Shown here: positions 38,276 to 46,877 of the stretch, one piece after another
Position numbering within the stretch: the first letter of the stretch is position 1
How the letters are laid out: each line of letters begins with the position of its first letter
Assembly (NCBI RefSeq): GCF_004104055.1
Contig: NZ_QOVJ01000002.1
Span: 434,001 to 498,000, forward strand
DNA length: 64,000 bases
Origin: Leeuwenhoekiella aestuarii
GTDB taxonomy: Bacteria; Bacteroidota; Bacteroidia; Flavobacteriales; Flavobacteriaceae
Reading direction: 5' to 3'
The notes under the pieces: generated by a model
Database searches by the model: none
What the model saw: the letters and a program-made list of their open reading frames with translations, nothing else
What the model was told of the DNA's origin: nothing
Made by a program: the position numbers and the translations under genes

Positions 38276-38743
38276 ATGAAAAAAGCATTTCTTGCAGTTG
38301 GTCTAGTGGCTGCATTAGCGTTTACAAGTTGTAAAGACAACGCATCAGACAAAGTAAAAGGAGAAAATGTAGAAATGGCAGCAACTCGTGATGCAGATGC
38401 TACTGTTTTTCCTTCGATGGAATTTGAAGAAAGTGCATATGATTTTGGAAATATCGCACGTGGTACAGCTGTAGAGCATGTATTTAAATTTAAAAATACC
38501 GGTAAGGCACCTTTAGTGATTGTTGATGCAACAAGTACTTGTGGGTGTACCGTACCAAGTTATCCTAAAGAGCCTATCCAACCAGGTGAGACAGGAGAAC
38601 TTTTGGTAAAATATAACGGTAGTGGTTTAAATTCGGTAACTAAAGTTGTTACTGTAAAATCTAATACTGAAAAAGGATCTGAAACTGTAAAAATCACCGC
38701 TTTTGTACAGCCTACTGAAGGTCCTGCTGCAACAAACGGCTAA
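38276..38743 (+). CDS. DUF1573 domain lipoprotein
   Basis: A 155-residue lipoprotein (signal to about residue 18, Cys in AFTSCKDN). The mature part is an immunoglobulin-like DUF1573 domain: FGNIARGTAVEHVFKFKNTG, DATSTCGCTVPSYPKEPIQP, GETGELLVKYN. The CGC motif is family-typical. Function is unknown. It sits between nusB and yajC with its own promoter. Confidence 0.92.
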   Translation: MKKAFLAVGLVAALAFTSCKDNASDKVKGENVEMAATRDADATVFPSMEFEESAYDFGNIARGTAVEHVFKFKNTGKAPLVIVDATSTCGCTVPSYPKEPIQPGETGELLVKYNGSGLNSVTKVVTVKSNTEKGSETVKITAFVQPTEGPAATNG

Positions 38744-38753
38744 GCAACTATAA

Positions 38754-39047
38754 ATGGAACAATTAACAAGCTTTTTACCCATTCTTTTAATGATCGCTGT
38801 TGTGTATCTTTTTATGATACGCCCACAAATGAAACGTCAAAAGGATGAAAAGAAATTTGCTGAAGAATTAAAAAGAGGAGATCGTGTAATAACTAAAAGC
38901 GGGCTTCACGGAAAAATTTTAGACTTGAATGACACTACTGTAATCCTAGAATCAGGTGCCGGTAAATTAAAATTTGAGCGTTCTGCATTGTCTTTAGAAC
39001 TAACAAAAAAATTAAATGAGCCTGCAAAGGTGGAGAAGAAGAAATAA
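38754..39047 (+). CDS. yajC: Preprotein translocase subunit YajC
   Basis: A 97-residue SecDF-associated protein with one N-terminal TM helix (about 5-22) followed by MIRPQMKRQKDEKKF and the YajC domain (LKRGDRVITKSGLHGKI, VILESGAGKLKFERSAL). It supports Sec-dependent export at the inner membrane. It starts ten bases after the DUF1573 stop and is last in its operon before a strong terminator. Confidence 0.95.
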   Translation: MEQLTSFLPILLMIAVVYLFMIRPQMKRQKDEKKFAEELKRGDRVITKSGLHGKILDLNDTTVILESGAGKLKFERSALSLELTKKLNEPAKVEKKK

Positions 39048-39068
39048 GCTTCTTTTTTAGATCAAATA

Positions 39069-39105
39069 AAAAAACTCCCGAAGTACTACACTTCGGGAGT
39101 TTTTT
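39069..39105 (+). terminator. Terminator after yajC
   Basis: A 15-bp perfect stem (core CTCCCGAAG / CTTCGGGAG) with a 7-base loop and T run. Confidence 0.92.
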
Positions 39106-39128
39106 ATTTATAACATAGTTTAAACTAT

Positions 39129-39163
39129 AAAAACCCTGCCTTTATAATAAAAGCAGGGTTTTT
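39129..39163 (-). terminator. Terminator after ferritin-like gene
   Basis: An 11-bp stem AAAAACCCTGC / GCAGGGTTTTT with a 13-base A+T-rich loop, with a T run on the minus strand. It ends the operon of the ferritin-like pair. Confidence 0.85.
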
Positions 39164-39187
39164 GCATTCACAAAAGAAACTTAATTG

Positions 39188-40027
39188 TTATGATACTATA
39201 AATAGACTTGCTATTGCTACAGCCTCATCACCAGTTAAAATCTCGTCATATGCTTGAGTAGAAGCATCAACAGTAAATGGAGATCCAGAACCAAGAGTTG
39301 TAACATCTAAACCACCTTGCATAATATTCGCTTCGGTAGTAGCTCCGTCGTATACAACTTGTGTAGCTTCTGGCATGCCAGCTCCTCTTTGGTTTCCTGT
39401 AATCCATCCCTCAAGACCACGAAGTCTTCTTACTTCTGATGCATGTCTAGCTTCAACTGAATGTATTTGTAAAGCGGCAGTTAGAACACCCGGATTTCCC
39501 ATTAGGTTTCCAGCCTGACCTTTATAAGCACGTACTCCAGTATCTTCAAATGCTTGAGCTAGCGCTAATAATTGTGCATAAGCTGTTGCTTGCCCAGCAC
39601 CATTATCATTGAATGGATCAAAAGCACCATCAACTGTAAAATCAAAAGTAGGTTTTGCCACTGGTGTAGCGCCTGCACCTTCTATTGCAGCAGTTAAGAA
39701 ATCAACATGCTGTGATTCGTGCTTTGAGATTTGCATGTATATAGCTTCTGCTTTAGCGTTTCCTGAAAGAACACCAGAATCTAGAGCCATAGCATAAAAT
39801 TCATCTTCAAGATATTCTAACGTAAGAGCTAGATTTAAAACATCAACAACACTAGAGCTAGATTGAGCCATAGCTTTGTTAGACATTGTAGCCAATCCAA
39901 ATGGTACAGCAGCGATTGCAGCCTTTTTTGTCAAGCTTCCTAATTGACCAAACATTGCACGTCTGGATGTGTTAGGTTCTTGTAATTTATCAGTAGTAAA
40001 TTCGTCTAAAAATTTTATTAAATTCAT
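39188..40027 (-). CDS. Exported ferritin-like domain protein (second of pair)
   Basis: A 279-residue protein with an N-terminal RR-containing signal (TSRRAMFGQ, residues about 20-29, then a hydrophobic stretch to about 53, MSNKAMA), suggesting Tat export. The mature part is a Ferritin_2-like four-helix bundle with carboxylate/His ligand-type segments: NLALTLEYLEDEFYAMAL, ISKHESQHVDFLTAAI, AFEDTGVRAYKG, IHSVEARHASEVRRL. A di-metal centre is inferred from Glu and ExxH-like patterns. It is 26 bases downstream of a sister gene on the same strand. Confidence 0.9.
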   Translation of the reverse strand: MNLIKFLDEFTTDKLQEPNTSRRAMFGQLGSLTKKAAIAAVPFGLATMSNKAMAQSSSSVVDVLNLALTLEYLEDEFYAMALDSGVLSGNAKAEAIYMQISKHESQHVDFLTAAIEGAGATPVAKPTFDFTVDGAFDPFNDNGAGQATAYAQLLALAQAFEDTGVRAYKGQAGNLMGNPGVLTAALQIHSVEARHASEVRRLRGLEGWITGNQRGAGMPEATQVVYDGATTEANIMQGGLDVTTLGSGSPFTVDASTQAYDEILTGDEAVAIASLFIVS

Positions 40028-40053
40028 TTCGGTATTTTTTTAATGGTTAGTAA

Positions 40054-40779
40054 TTACGCTTGTGGGTTTTTGTATGTAAATGGAGTTACAAAGAACCCTC
40101 CTGCTTTAGAAATAACATCTGCAGGTGATTCAGCCAAGTCAAGACCGTTATCATCTATGATATCGTCTCCGGCAAATGCAGTGTAATCTGCACTACCATT
40201 AATTATTGTTCTTATAGCTGCAGCGTGACGTGCTTCTACAGACACAATTTTACCAGCTAAAGTAAGATAAGCAGCAGTCTGGATATATTGACCAGCGCCA
40301 TTGTATGCACTAACTCCTGTATCTTCTAATATCCTAGCAGTAGTTAATACTGAATCTCTGTTGCCAAAATCTACAGAGCTAAAATCAAATTCTAGATCAG
40401 CGGTAAGTTGTTGCTCCATAGGAACATTCGCGCCAATAGCGGCTTTAAAGAATTCACGGTGATTTACTTCGTGATTGTATAAATCTAATAAGATTGCTTT
40501 TTCATCAGCAGAGGCACTGGCGTAAAAAGAACCGTTCACTACATTAGTATAAAAAGCGGCTTCTAGTTGTTCTAGAGCATAAGCATAATTTAAAACACCT
40601 ACGTCACCAGTACCTAAATCAAAAGTACCGCCTAACATATTTCCGTTATCATCGTCATCACTACATGATGCTAACAATAAACCTGAACCTGCTATAGCAA
40701 GACCACTTACTTTTAAAAAGTTTCTGCGGTTTCTACCTACAGTTTGAGTTGTTACCTCAATTGATTTTTTCTTTTTCAT
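40054..40779 (-). CDS. Exported ferritin-like domain protein (first of pair), Tat lipoprotein
   Basis: A 241-residue paralogue of the next gene. The signal carries a clear Tat motif (NRRNFLKVS, about residues 17-25) and a lipobox (LLASC, Cys about 39) followed by SDDDDN, so a Tat-exported lipoprotein is predicted. Ferritin-like helices are NYAYALEQLEAAFYTNVV, LYNHEVNHREFFKAAIG, ILEDTGVSAYNG and VSVEARHAAAIRTII. Conserved Glu and His repeat in the same places as in the neighbour. The pair forms an operon. Role is unknown; iron or oxidant handling in the envelope is inferred. Confidence 0.9.
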   Translation of the reverse strand: MKKKKSIEVTTQTVGRNRRNFLKVSGLAIAGSGLLLASCSDDDDNGNMLGGTFDLGTGDVGVLNYAYALEQLEAAFYTNVVNGSFYASASADEKAILLDLYNHEVNHREFFKAAIGANVPMEQQLTADLEFDFSSVDFGNRDSVLTTARILEDTGVSAYNGAGQYIQTAAYLTLAGKIVSVEARHAAAIRTIINGSADYTAFAGDDIIDDNGLDLAESPADVISKAGGFFVTPFTYKNPQA

Positions 40780-41088
40780 AATTTGAGTTTCTTTGGTTAT
40801 TAATACTTATTGAAACTTACGTGGAAAAAGAGTGGTCGGTTTTTGAGCTACTGTCTTTTAACAAGGATTTGGGAAAATCCGGGTCAAAACCGAGTGATTT
40901 TAAGAATTATTATCAAAAAGAATTACCTCACTATAAAGATAATTTTGTGTATTACGGTGAAAAATTAAGCTTTAAAATTGCTTTTTTCGCAGTCTATAAG
41001 TGGTGAAAACGCGAATTGTTTAATATTAACCTAAATAAAATGAATTAATAGTAATTAGAAGTTGATTCTGAAATTTTATTGAAGCTTG
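40780..41088. other. 309-base intergenic region
   Basis: It lies between the start of the ferritin-like pair and the stop of the VanX-like gene, both on the minus strand. A 61-codon plus-strand frame (40821-41006) has no recognisable features and is not called. The region probably holds the ferritin-pair promoter, but only a one-mismatch -7 box (TAAGTTTC, minus strand, about 40816-40823) is seen. No RNA gene or repeat was noticed. Confidence 0.5.
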
Positions 41089-41700
41089 TTAATTACATTC
41101 AAAATCGAAGTCGATGATTTTGTAAGAGTAATTTTTTTTGTAGTTAAAATGCCACCATTCTGTACGAATAGTCTCAAAGCCAAAGCGTATCATTCCCTCC
41201 TGAAGTAATTTTCTATTAGCCAAAACATCTTTTGGGAGCGTCCTATTATCTATATGTGCTTCTTTGCCAAAAAAGTCGTGATCAGTACCCATATCAACCG
41301 GAGTACCGTCTAATTTTTCAAGACTTATATCTACTGCTGCACCACGATTGTGAACGGAGCCCGAAGTATATGGATTTGCAACATATTGTGGATTTGGGTA
41401 AACAGCCCACATTTTTTTCTGAGCACTCACCGGTCTGTAGCAGTCAAAAAGCACGATACGATACCCTTTTTCACAGAAGTAGTGATTGGCTTCTTTTAAG
41501 GCTTCGGCAACTTCTGGTCTTAAATAACAAGCGGCACAATCGTAGAAAGCTTCTTTTAAGAAGTTATTATCGCTAGCATATCTAATATCATAGGTGAATC
41601 CATCTTTTAGAGTATCTAATTTAACTAAAGGTTTTTCGGTTTGTTGAGCTGAAACAAAGCCAGAAACTAAAATTAATATCGAAACTATAAATGCTTTCAT
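41089..41700 (-). CDS. D-alanyl-D-alanine dipeptidase, M15 family (VanX/DdpX-like)
   Basis: A 203-residue secreted zinc dipeptidase. Signal peptide residues 1-18 (SGFVSAQ). Zinc ligands and catalysis are shown by SVHNRGAAVDISL (His and Asp ligands), and EWWHFNYK (catalytic Glu and His ligand). The Arg in LFDCYRPVSAQKKMW is also family-typical. It hydrolyses D-Ala-D-Ala, releasing D-Ala from muropeptides in the periplasm. No van resistance genes lie nearby, so a peptidoglycan-recycling role is more likely than glycopeptide resistance. It is 12 bases after a DUF3817 gene. Confidence 0.92.
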   Translation of the reverse strand: MKAFIVSILILVSGFVSAQQTEKPLVKLDTLKDGFTYDIRYASDNNFLKEAFYDCAACYLRPEVAEALKEANHYFCEKGYRIVLFDCYRPVSAQKKMWAVYPNPQYVANPYTSGSVHNRGAAVDISLEKLDGTPVDMGTDHDFFGKEAHIDNRTLPKDVLANRKLLQEGMIRFGFETIRTEWWHFNYKKNYSYKIIDFDFECN

Positions 41701-41712
41701 AATTAGCTTGCT

Positions 41713-41994
41713 TTATGCTTTTCCTTTTAAGTAACGTTTATCCATCCAGAATGTTCCAAAAGGAATGATAGAGCAAACCAAAACAATAAGCAATGTCTTA
41801 AAATTCAAGTTCAATTCTGACTTTACTAAAATAGCTAGTACTACATAGGTTAAAAATAAAAGTCCGTGCGCCATACCAATTACCTGATTGGGACCATGAT
41901 TATCAAAACCATATTTTAAAGGCATAGTAACAAACAATATAAGAAGTAACGAGATTCCTTCTAAAATACTGATGATCTGGAAAGCTTTGATCAT
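41713..41994 (-). CDS. DUF3817 integral membrane protein
   Basis: A 93-residue protein with three hydrophobic segments (about 5-25, 37-57, 67-85), matching DUF3817 (ISILEGISLLLILFVTMPLKY, GMAHGLLFLTYV). Function unknown. Its start abuts the stop of the upstream membrane-protein gene (no gap), so it is translationally coupled to it and probably in an operon with the VanX-like gene. Confidence 0.88.
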   Translation of the reverse strand: MIKAFQIISILEGISLLLILFVTMPLKYGFDNHGPNQVIGMAHGLLFLTYVVLAILVKSELNLNFKTLLIVLVCSIIPFGTFWMDKRYLKGKA

Positions 41995-42612
41995 TTAAAC
42001 TAAATTGAATATTGCGGCTCCATAAATTGCAAAGCGCACAAAACGCAACAAGCCGAAAAGTAAATAATTAATAAATGGATATTTAATCATTCCTGCAGCC
42101 ATACTGCTGACAGCAAAAGGAACTGGCAGAATAGCTCCTACAACGATCAAAAAACCGCCCCATTTTCGGGCATTTTTAAGGTGCTTTGCCATCTTAACTT
42201 CAAGGTATTCGTGTACAGCATTAATTCTGGTTGATGCTCTACCCATAAAATAACTTATAATACCACCAGTATAAGATAATACAGCAATTAAAGAAAGATA
42301 CAATATAGGGTCTGGCATCTTATCACTCCAAGCAATAAAGATCTCTGGTGGAATAAGCCCGAGAATACTTTCAGAAATAAAAAAGACTGTAAGAACCCAA
42401 AAAGGAGGGAAAGTATCTGTCATTTTAATCAACAGATCGTTAATGTCAATAACAAAATAGTGAACACAAAGAAGCGCTATTACAAATAACACAATAGGAG
42501 TAAGTGCTTTCTTGAGACTGCCGCCTAAAAAAGAATAAAATCCTGTGAATTTATAATATTGATGTAAAAGTCTGATCCTAGACTTTTTTTTAGTTTTGGT
42601 GTTCTGACTCAT
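41995..42612 (-). CDS. VTT/DedA-like inner-membrane protein (YqaA type)
   Basis: A 205-residue protein with four to five TM segments, and the reentrant Gly/Pro-rich pattern of the SNARE-associated (VTT) superfamily (IPPEIFIAWSDK, SYTGGIISYFMGR, ILPVPFAVSSMAAGMIKYP). Relatives are undecaprenyl-phosphate or phospholipid scramblase-like flippases; this role is inferred. It is first in a minus-strand group with DUF3817 and the VanX-like peptidase, so a shared cell-wall or lipid-carrier theme is possible. A full promoter lies directly upstream. Confidence 0.82.
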   Translation of the reverse strand: MSQNTKTKKKSRIRLLHQYYKFTGFYSFLGGSLKKALTPIVLFVIALLCVHYFVIDINDLLIKMTDTFPPFWVLTVFFISESILGLIPPEIFIAWSDKMPDPILYLSLIAVLSYTGGIISYFMGRASTRINAVHEYLEVKMAKHLKNARKWGGFLIVVGAILPVPFAVSSMAAGMIKYPFINYLLFGLLRFVRFAIYGAAIFNLV

Positions 42613-42623
42613 TTATTTTTTTG

Positions 42624-42654
42624 CAAATATAACGTATGGTTAATGCGCTAACAA
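42624..42654 (-). promoter_or_regulatory. Promoter for VTT-DUF3817-VanX operon
   Basis: On the minus strand TTG (42652-42654), a 20-base spacer, then TATATTTG (42624-42631). The start codon at 42612 follows after 11 bases, so the leader is only a few bases long. Confidence 0.6.
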
Positions 42655-42749
42655 AATTGCGGTGCTAATATTGTTATAAAACTTCATATTTATGAAAACT
42701 TTAATTTAGCCAATCGTGTTAAAACTTCAATTACCCTTATTTTTAGGAT

Positions 42750-43469
42750 ATGGAGAAATTTAAAAATAAAGTTGCCTTAATAACAGGGGGAACAAAAGGA
42801 ATTGGTAGAGGAGTTGCAGAAGCTCTTCTAGAATTAGGAATGAATGTAGCTATAACCAGCCGTACAATTACTGCTGCAGAAAAAGCTGCTGAAGAGCTAA
42901 ATAAAAATGGTAAGGGAAAGGCACTAGGTGTAAAAGCAGATGTGCGTTCTATGGAAAGTCAAATCCAAGCCGTAGATGCTGTTATTGCAGAGTTTGGTCA
43001 AATTGATGTTCTAGTAGCAAATGCCGGTTTAGGGCATTTTGCGAGTATTGAAGATATGACAGTTGATCAGTGGCAAGAAACTATAGATACCAATTTGACA
43101 GGTGTTTTTTATAGTGTAAAAGCTTCTTTAAATGCTTTGAAACAATCTAAGGGATACATTTTTACTATATCAAGTCTTGCAGGAACTAATTTCTTTGCAA
43201 ATGGATCTGCTTATAATGCGAGTAAGTTTGGTTTAACCGGTTTTTCTCAGGCAATTATGTTAGACTTACGACAAGATGATATTAAAGTCTCTACTATAAT
43301 GCCGGGTTCTGTAGCTACGCATTTTAATGGTAATGAACCTACCAATAAAGATGATTGGAAAATTCAGAGTGAAGATATAGGGGAATTAGTTGTAGATTTA
43401 TTAAAAATGAATCCACGTACGTTACCAAGTAAAATAGAAGTGAGACCTTCTAAGCCACCAAAGAAATAA
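42750..43469 (+). CDS. SDR family NAD(P)-dependent oxidoreductase
   Basis: Classical short-chain dehydrogenase of 239 residues. Cofactor motif TGGTKGIGRG (about 12-21), NAGLGHF (about 92), catalytic Ser in ISSLAG and YNASK (Tyr/Lys) at about 155-159. It resembles 3-ketoacyl-(ACP) reductase-like SDRs, but the substrate cannot be set. Its upstream box TATTTTTA (one mismatch) about 20 bases before the ATG may be a promoter. It ends at a strong bidirectional terminator. Confidence 0.92.
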   Translation: MEKFKNKVALITGGTKGIGRGVAEALLELGMNVAITSRTITAAEKAAEELNKNGKGKALGVKADVRSMESQIQAVDAVIAEFGQIDVLVANAGLGHFASIEDMTVDQWQETIDTNLTGVFYSVKASLNALKQSKGYIFTISSLAGTNFFANGSAYNASKFGLTGFSQAIMLDLRQDDIKVSTIMPGSVATHFNGNEPTNKDDWKIQSEDIGELVVDLLKMNPRTLPSKIEVRPSKPPKK

Positions 43470-43490
43470 GTTTATCATTAGAGCAAAACA

Positions 43491-43521
43491 AAAAAACACC
43501 TGCTTGTAGCAGGTGTTTTTT
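43491..43521. terminator. Bidirectional terminator
   Basis: A 14-bp perfect stem (core ACACCTGCT / AGCAGGTGT) with a 3-base loop between the SDR gene and the convergent small acidic gene. Confidence 0.92.
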
Positions 43522-43543
43522 TGTTTTTTAAAGCTATATACAA

Positions 43544-43927
43544 TTAATGCTCTTCAGCATATTCTTGTAGCGATTCAACATAAGCTCTTAAGTCAAGACG
43601 GTTAGTCTTGTTTTCAGGTTCTGCAACTAGGTTAAGTAAATAAAGTAAACTTTCAGCAGGAACAAATGTGGTTTCTTCTTCCTCTTCAAGTAAATCTTCA
43701 TATCCTTCAATAGGCTCTTCCTCAGGAATAGGAATATCAAAAGTCTGGTACGCTTCTATATGTTCAAATACCAATCTGATGGTTTTTGCTAATAAAGGAC
43801 GCTTTTCTTCAACCGCAAACGGTCTTAGGTTTTGCAAATCTTCTACAACAGTATTTGTAATGATACCGTTTTGCTCAACTTCATCAATGAGCTTATTTAT
43901 AAGTTTTATCGCTTTTGGATTCTTCAA
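43544..43927 (-). CDS. Acidic protein of unknown function
   Basis: A 127-residue, very acidic protein (run of Glu near 85-93: DLLEEEEETTF) with amphipathic helices and no signal or TM. I do not recognise the family. It looks like a helical cytosolic adaptor. Conservation is suspected from its ordinary composition and clear promoter, TACCTTTG at 43950-43957, 22 bases before the ATG. The opposite-strand frame (Ser-rich) is a shadow. Confidence 0.68.
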   Translation of the reverse strand: MKNPKAIKLINKLIDEVEQNGIITNTVVEDLQNLRPFAVEEKRPLLAKTIRLVFEHIEAYQTFDIPIPEEEPIEGYEDLLEEEEETTFVPAESLLYLLNLVAEPENKTNRLDLRAYVESLQEYAEEH

Positions 43928-43949
43928 AATGATCTGTTTTATTTTGACA

Positions 43950-43957
43950 CAAAGGTA
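43950..43957 (-). promoter_or_regulatory. Promoter -7 box for acidic protein gene
   Basis: TACCTTTG on the minus strand matches TAnnTTTG. No TTG is found at the expected distance. Confidence 0.5.
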
Positions 43958-44143
43958 ACAGATTAGGTATTTTCTAATGTTGTGCTTTGCTTATTTTTTT
44001 CAATTTTATGTAGGGATAATTAAAGTTTTTATCACCCTTTTAAAATTTTGGCTATCTCCGGCTATTATTTGGGGAAACAATTAGTCAAAATTATTAATTC
44101 TACAATTCCTATAGCAATTTTTCGAGAAGCCCTTTAAATGCCT

Positions 44144-44151
44144 TATTTTTG
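44144..44151 (+). promoter_or_regulatory. Promoter -7 box for SF2 helicase gene
   Basis: TATTTTTG matches TAnnTTTG, 30 bases before the TTG start codon at 44182. Confidence 0.5.
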
Positions 44152-44181
44152 CAAAATTCACCATTTAAATATACCTAACTT

Positions 44182-45711
44182 TTGAGTAAAAAGGCACAAG
44201 AGCAAGACACGAGTAACGGCAAAGAATTATACAGCTATCAATTGAATGATCTTGATAGAATTTTTAACTGTATAGAGGAGGAGTCTGACGACTTTAACCT
44301 TCTTTATCAACTTCCTACAGGTGGTGGTAAGACAGTTATATTTTCTGAAATTGTACGCAGATACATTGCAGAAAAGAAGAAAAAAGTTGTTATTCTTACA
44401 CACCGTATCGAGCTTTCTTCACAAACTTCAAAAATGCTTAAAGGCTTTGATGTGCCAAATATGGTCATCAACAGCAAAGTAAAAACTCTTGAGGGGAATG
44501 AAGATTACATGTGTTATGTAGCGATGGTTGAAACTCTTAATAATCGCCTTCAGGATGAGCAAATAGATATAAAAGATATTGGTCTGGTCATTATTGATGA
44601 AGCGCATTACAATTCATTTAGAAAATTATTCAGCTATTTTAAAGATGCTTTTATATTAGGAGTAACGGCCACACCATTGAGTTCTAACGTGAAGTTGCCT
44701 ATGAAAGACAACTACCGTAAACTTATAATAGGCGAGAGTATAGGTTCTTTAATTGAAAAAGGATTTTTAGCAAAAGCCAATATGCATACGTATGATGTTG
44801 GCTTAAAAACACTTCAGGTTGGTATAAATGGGGATTACACCGTAAAATCATCTGAAATCTTGTATACCAATCACAGTATGCAAGAAAAACTACTTGCGGC
44901 TTACGAAGAGCGGGCCAAAGGGACTAAAACATTGATCTTCAATAACGGGATCAATACTTCGCGTTATGTATATGAGACCTTTAAAGAAGCGGGTTATGAT
45001 GTAAGACACCTAGACAACACACATACCAATAAGGAGCGGAAAGAGATTTTGAAATGGTTTAAAAATACTCCAGATGCTATTTTAACATCGGTTAGTATTT
45101 TGACAACAGGTTTTGATGAACCTTCGGTAGAGACTATTATTTTGAATCGTGCAACGCGATCGTTAACCTTGTATTTTCAAATGATAGGTAGGGGATCTCG
45201 TGTATTACCAAACAAGAAAAAATTTGAAGTTATAGATTTAGGTAATAATATGGCGCGTTTCGGTCTGTGGGACGCACCTATGGATTGGAATGATATTTTC
45301 TTATATCCTGATTTCTACCTTGAGAATCTTGTGAGTGACGAAGAAATTGAGCGCAATTTTGAATATGTTATGCCTCCAGAATTACGAGCGCAATTCAGTA
45401 ATAGTGAACGTATAGATTTTGATATTAAAAAAGAATACGAAGATGTTTTTGCAAAAGGCTTAAAGTCTAAAGAAGCGCTTGAACGTTCTATAGATCAGCA
45501 TGCAAAAATTGTTTTTGAAAATACAGAGGATGTTTTTGATGCACGTATTCTAGCTCGGGAACTTAAAGAAGAGATACAATATCGCATACGTCTGTATTCA
45601 TATTGTATTATGAAAAACACAAAGAATTATAAAGACTGGTTAGAAGAAGATTATATGCGTAAATTAAGGCTCAAACTTAGCCAGATGTACGCCAATGTAC
45701 CGGCTCAATAG
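44182..45711 (+). CDS. SF2 DEAD/DEAH-box helicase
   Basis: A 509-residue helicase core. Walker A is LPTGGGKT (about 47-54), DEAH is in IIDEAHYN (about 137-144), motif III VTATPL, and motif VI QMIGRGSR (about 336-343). The C-terminal 100 residues are helical and not recognised. It looks like the UvsW/ERCC3-like branch; role unclear, perhaps DNA repair or RNA remodelling. The start is TTG two codons after an in-frame TAA (44176-44178); the first in-frame ATG is about 85 codons later, so TTG is required. The next gene starts nine bases downstream. Confidence 0.9.
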   Translation: MSKKAQEQDTSNGKELYSYQLNDLDRIFNCIEEESDDFNLLYQLPTGGGKTVIFSEIVRRYIAEKKKKVVILTHRIELSSQTSKMLKGFDVPNMVINSKVKTLEGNEDYMCYVAMVETLNNRLQDEQIDIKDIGLVIIDEAHYNSFRKLFSYFKDAFILGVTATPLSSNVKLPMKDNYRKLIIGESIGSLIEKGFLAKANMHTYDVGLKTLQVGINGDYTVKSSEILYTNHSMQEKLLAAYEERAKGTKTLIFNNGINTSRYVYETFKEAGYDVRHLDNTHTNKERKEILKWFKNTPDAILTSVSILTTGFDEPSVETIILNRATRSLTLYFQMIGRGSRVLPNKKKFEVIDLGNNMARFGLWDAPMDWNDIFLYPDFYLENLVSDEEIERNFEYVMPPELRAQFSNSERIDFDIKKEYEDVFAKGLKSKEALERSIDQHAKIVFENTEDVFDARILARELKEEIQYRIRLYSYCIMKNTKNYKDWLEEDYMRKLRLKLSQMYANVPAQ

Positions 45712-45720
45712 TCTTTATTT

Positions 45721-46437
45721 ATGCACAATTCTTTTAATAAATCAAAAATATTATTACTGGCTTTTGCTTTTTTAATGCTTTCAATTGAAGGTGTAAATGC
45801 TCAAAAAGGTAATCACGAATTGGGTGCCTGGTACGGATATTTCTTTGACACAGATTTTGGTGAAAGTAATTTTGGTATTATGGGTGACGTGCAGCAACGT
45901 AGTTTTAATGTCACCAATGATTTTCAGCAATTAATTTTAAGAGCGGGATTATCCTATAAGATTCCGGGTTCTTCTCTAAGAGCAGTTGCCGGTTACTCCT
46001 ATTTTAATAGTGGGACGTTTGGTCCAAGTAATAAGCAAAGCTTTGAGAACAGAATGTATCAAGATCTCATCTGGAATAATCAATTTTTTGAAGGTCGTAT
46101 TGCATTATTACACCGCATTCGTTTAGAAGAACGCTTTGTAGAAAACCAAGATTTTAGAACGCGATACCGATATTTTTTAAATGCAAAACTTCCATTGAAT
46201 AAAAAAGTGATGGGCCCTAACACATTTTTTCTTTGGGCCGCAGGCGAAGTCTTTGTTAACGGTCAGCAACAAATAGATAATGGCCGGACTGTAAGCCTTT
46301 ATAACCGCACTTGGTTATTTGGTGGAGTGGGATATCAAATAAGATCTGGTCTTAGAGCTGAACTTTCGTATATGCGCGAAGTAACTAATACACAAACAAA
46401 AGGGCAGCTCATCGTAAGTTTGTTTCATACATTCTAG
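45721..46437 (+). CDS. DUF2490 domain outer-membrane-type protein
   Basis: A 238-residue protein with signal peptide (about 1-27, VNAQ) and a small beta-barrel-like DUF2490 region: GNHELGAWYGYFFDTDF, QLILRAGLSYKIPGSSLRAVAGYSYF, and a Phe C-terminus (SLFHTF) typical of outer-membrane barrels. Function is unknown. It begins nine bases after the helicase stop and may be co-transcribed, although the functional link is not evident. Confidence 0.85.
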   Translation: MHNSFNKSKILLLAFAFLMLSIEGVNAQKGNHELGAWYGYFFDTDFGESNFGIMGDVQQRSFNVTNDFQQLILRAGLSYKIPGSSLRAVAGYSYFNSGTFGPSNKQSFENRMYQDLIWNNQFFEGRIALLHRIRLEERFVENQDFRTRYRYFLNAKLPLNKKVMGPNTFFLWAAGEVFVNGQQQIDNGRTVSLYNRTWLFGGVGYQIRSGLRAELSYMREVTNTQTKGQLIVSLFHTF

Positions 46438-46460
46438 AAACTTTGTCTTAATTTCGCACT

Positions 46461-46775
46461 ATGATTTCAAAAAGTAAAAATTTTAAAGCAGCCCTCAGCA
46501 TTTTGCTGGTACTGGCTATTTTTGCTTTTAAAGTTGTAGATGTCCACAAATACGTTCACGACAACGATTCTGTAAAAGGATCGCATTGTGAGTTGTGTTT
46601 GCTTACTCATAAACAGAAACAAAATTTAGATTTTGATTTACCTCCTGTTTATGATTTTCAATTGCAACCGCCAGTTGCATCTTATAATACTTCGCTTTTT
46701 TATACTGATTTTAATAAAATAAATCGGTTTCCTTTTGGCATCTCGCTTAATAAAGCACCACCAGTATCAGTTTAA
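46461..46775 (+). CDS. Small His/Cys-rich membrane protein, putative metal-related
   Basis: A 104-residue protein with one N-terminal hydrophobic segment (about 9-27). Immediately after it lies a dense ligand cluster: His29, His33, His42, Cys43, Cys46 and His50 (HKYVH, SHCELCLLTH). The pattern resembles the small DUF2946-type proteins found next to metal-related TonB receptors; this is a resemblance, not a search result. The C-terminal 50 residues are hydrophilic. It lies 24 bases after the DUF2490 gene and about 140 bases before the TonB receptor. Confidence 0.75.
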   Translation: MISKSKNFKAALSILLVLAIFAFKVVDVHKYVHDNDSVKGSHCELCLLTHKQKQNLDFDLPPVYDFQLQPPVASYNTSLFYTDFNKINRFPFGISLNKAPPVSV

Positions 46776-46877
46776 GCCCATATTCCATTGGGTTATTTAT
46801 AGATAATGAGAGCAGTCTTCTTATCAAGTTTGTGTTGTAAACATTTTTGATTTGCACCAAAACTTTTTTAAATAAAC

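Noticed and set aside
40821-41006. 61-codon plus-strand frame starting MEKEWSVFELL
   Set aside because: It has no recognisable domain, no promoter, lies in a regulatory intergenic region opposite minus-strand genes, and its composition is not compelling.
41089-41700. Vancomycin resistance VanX gene
   Set aside because: No vanH, vanA or regulator genes are present; a signal peptide and neighbours suggest general peptidoglycan turnover.
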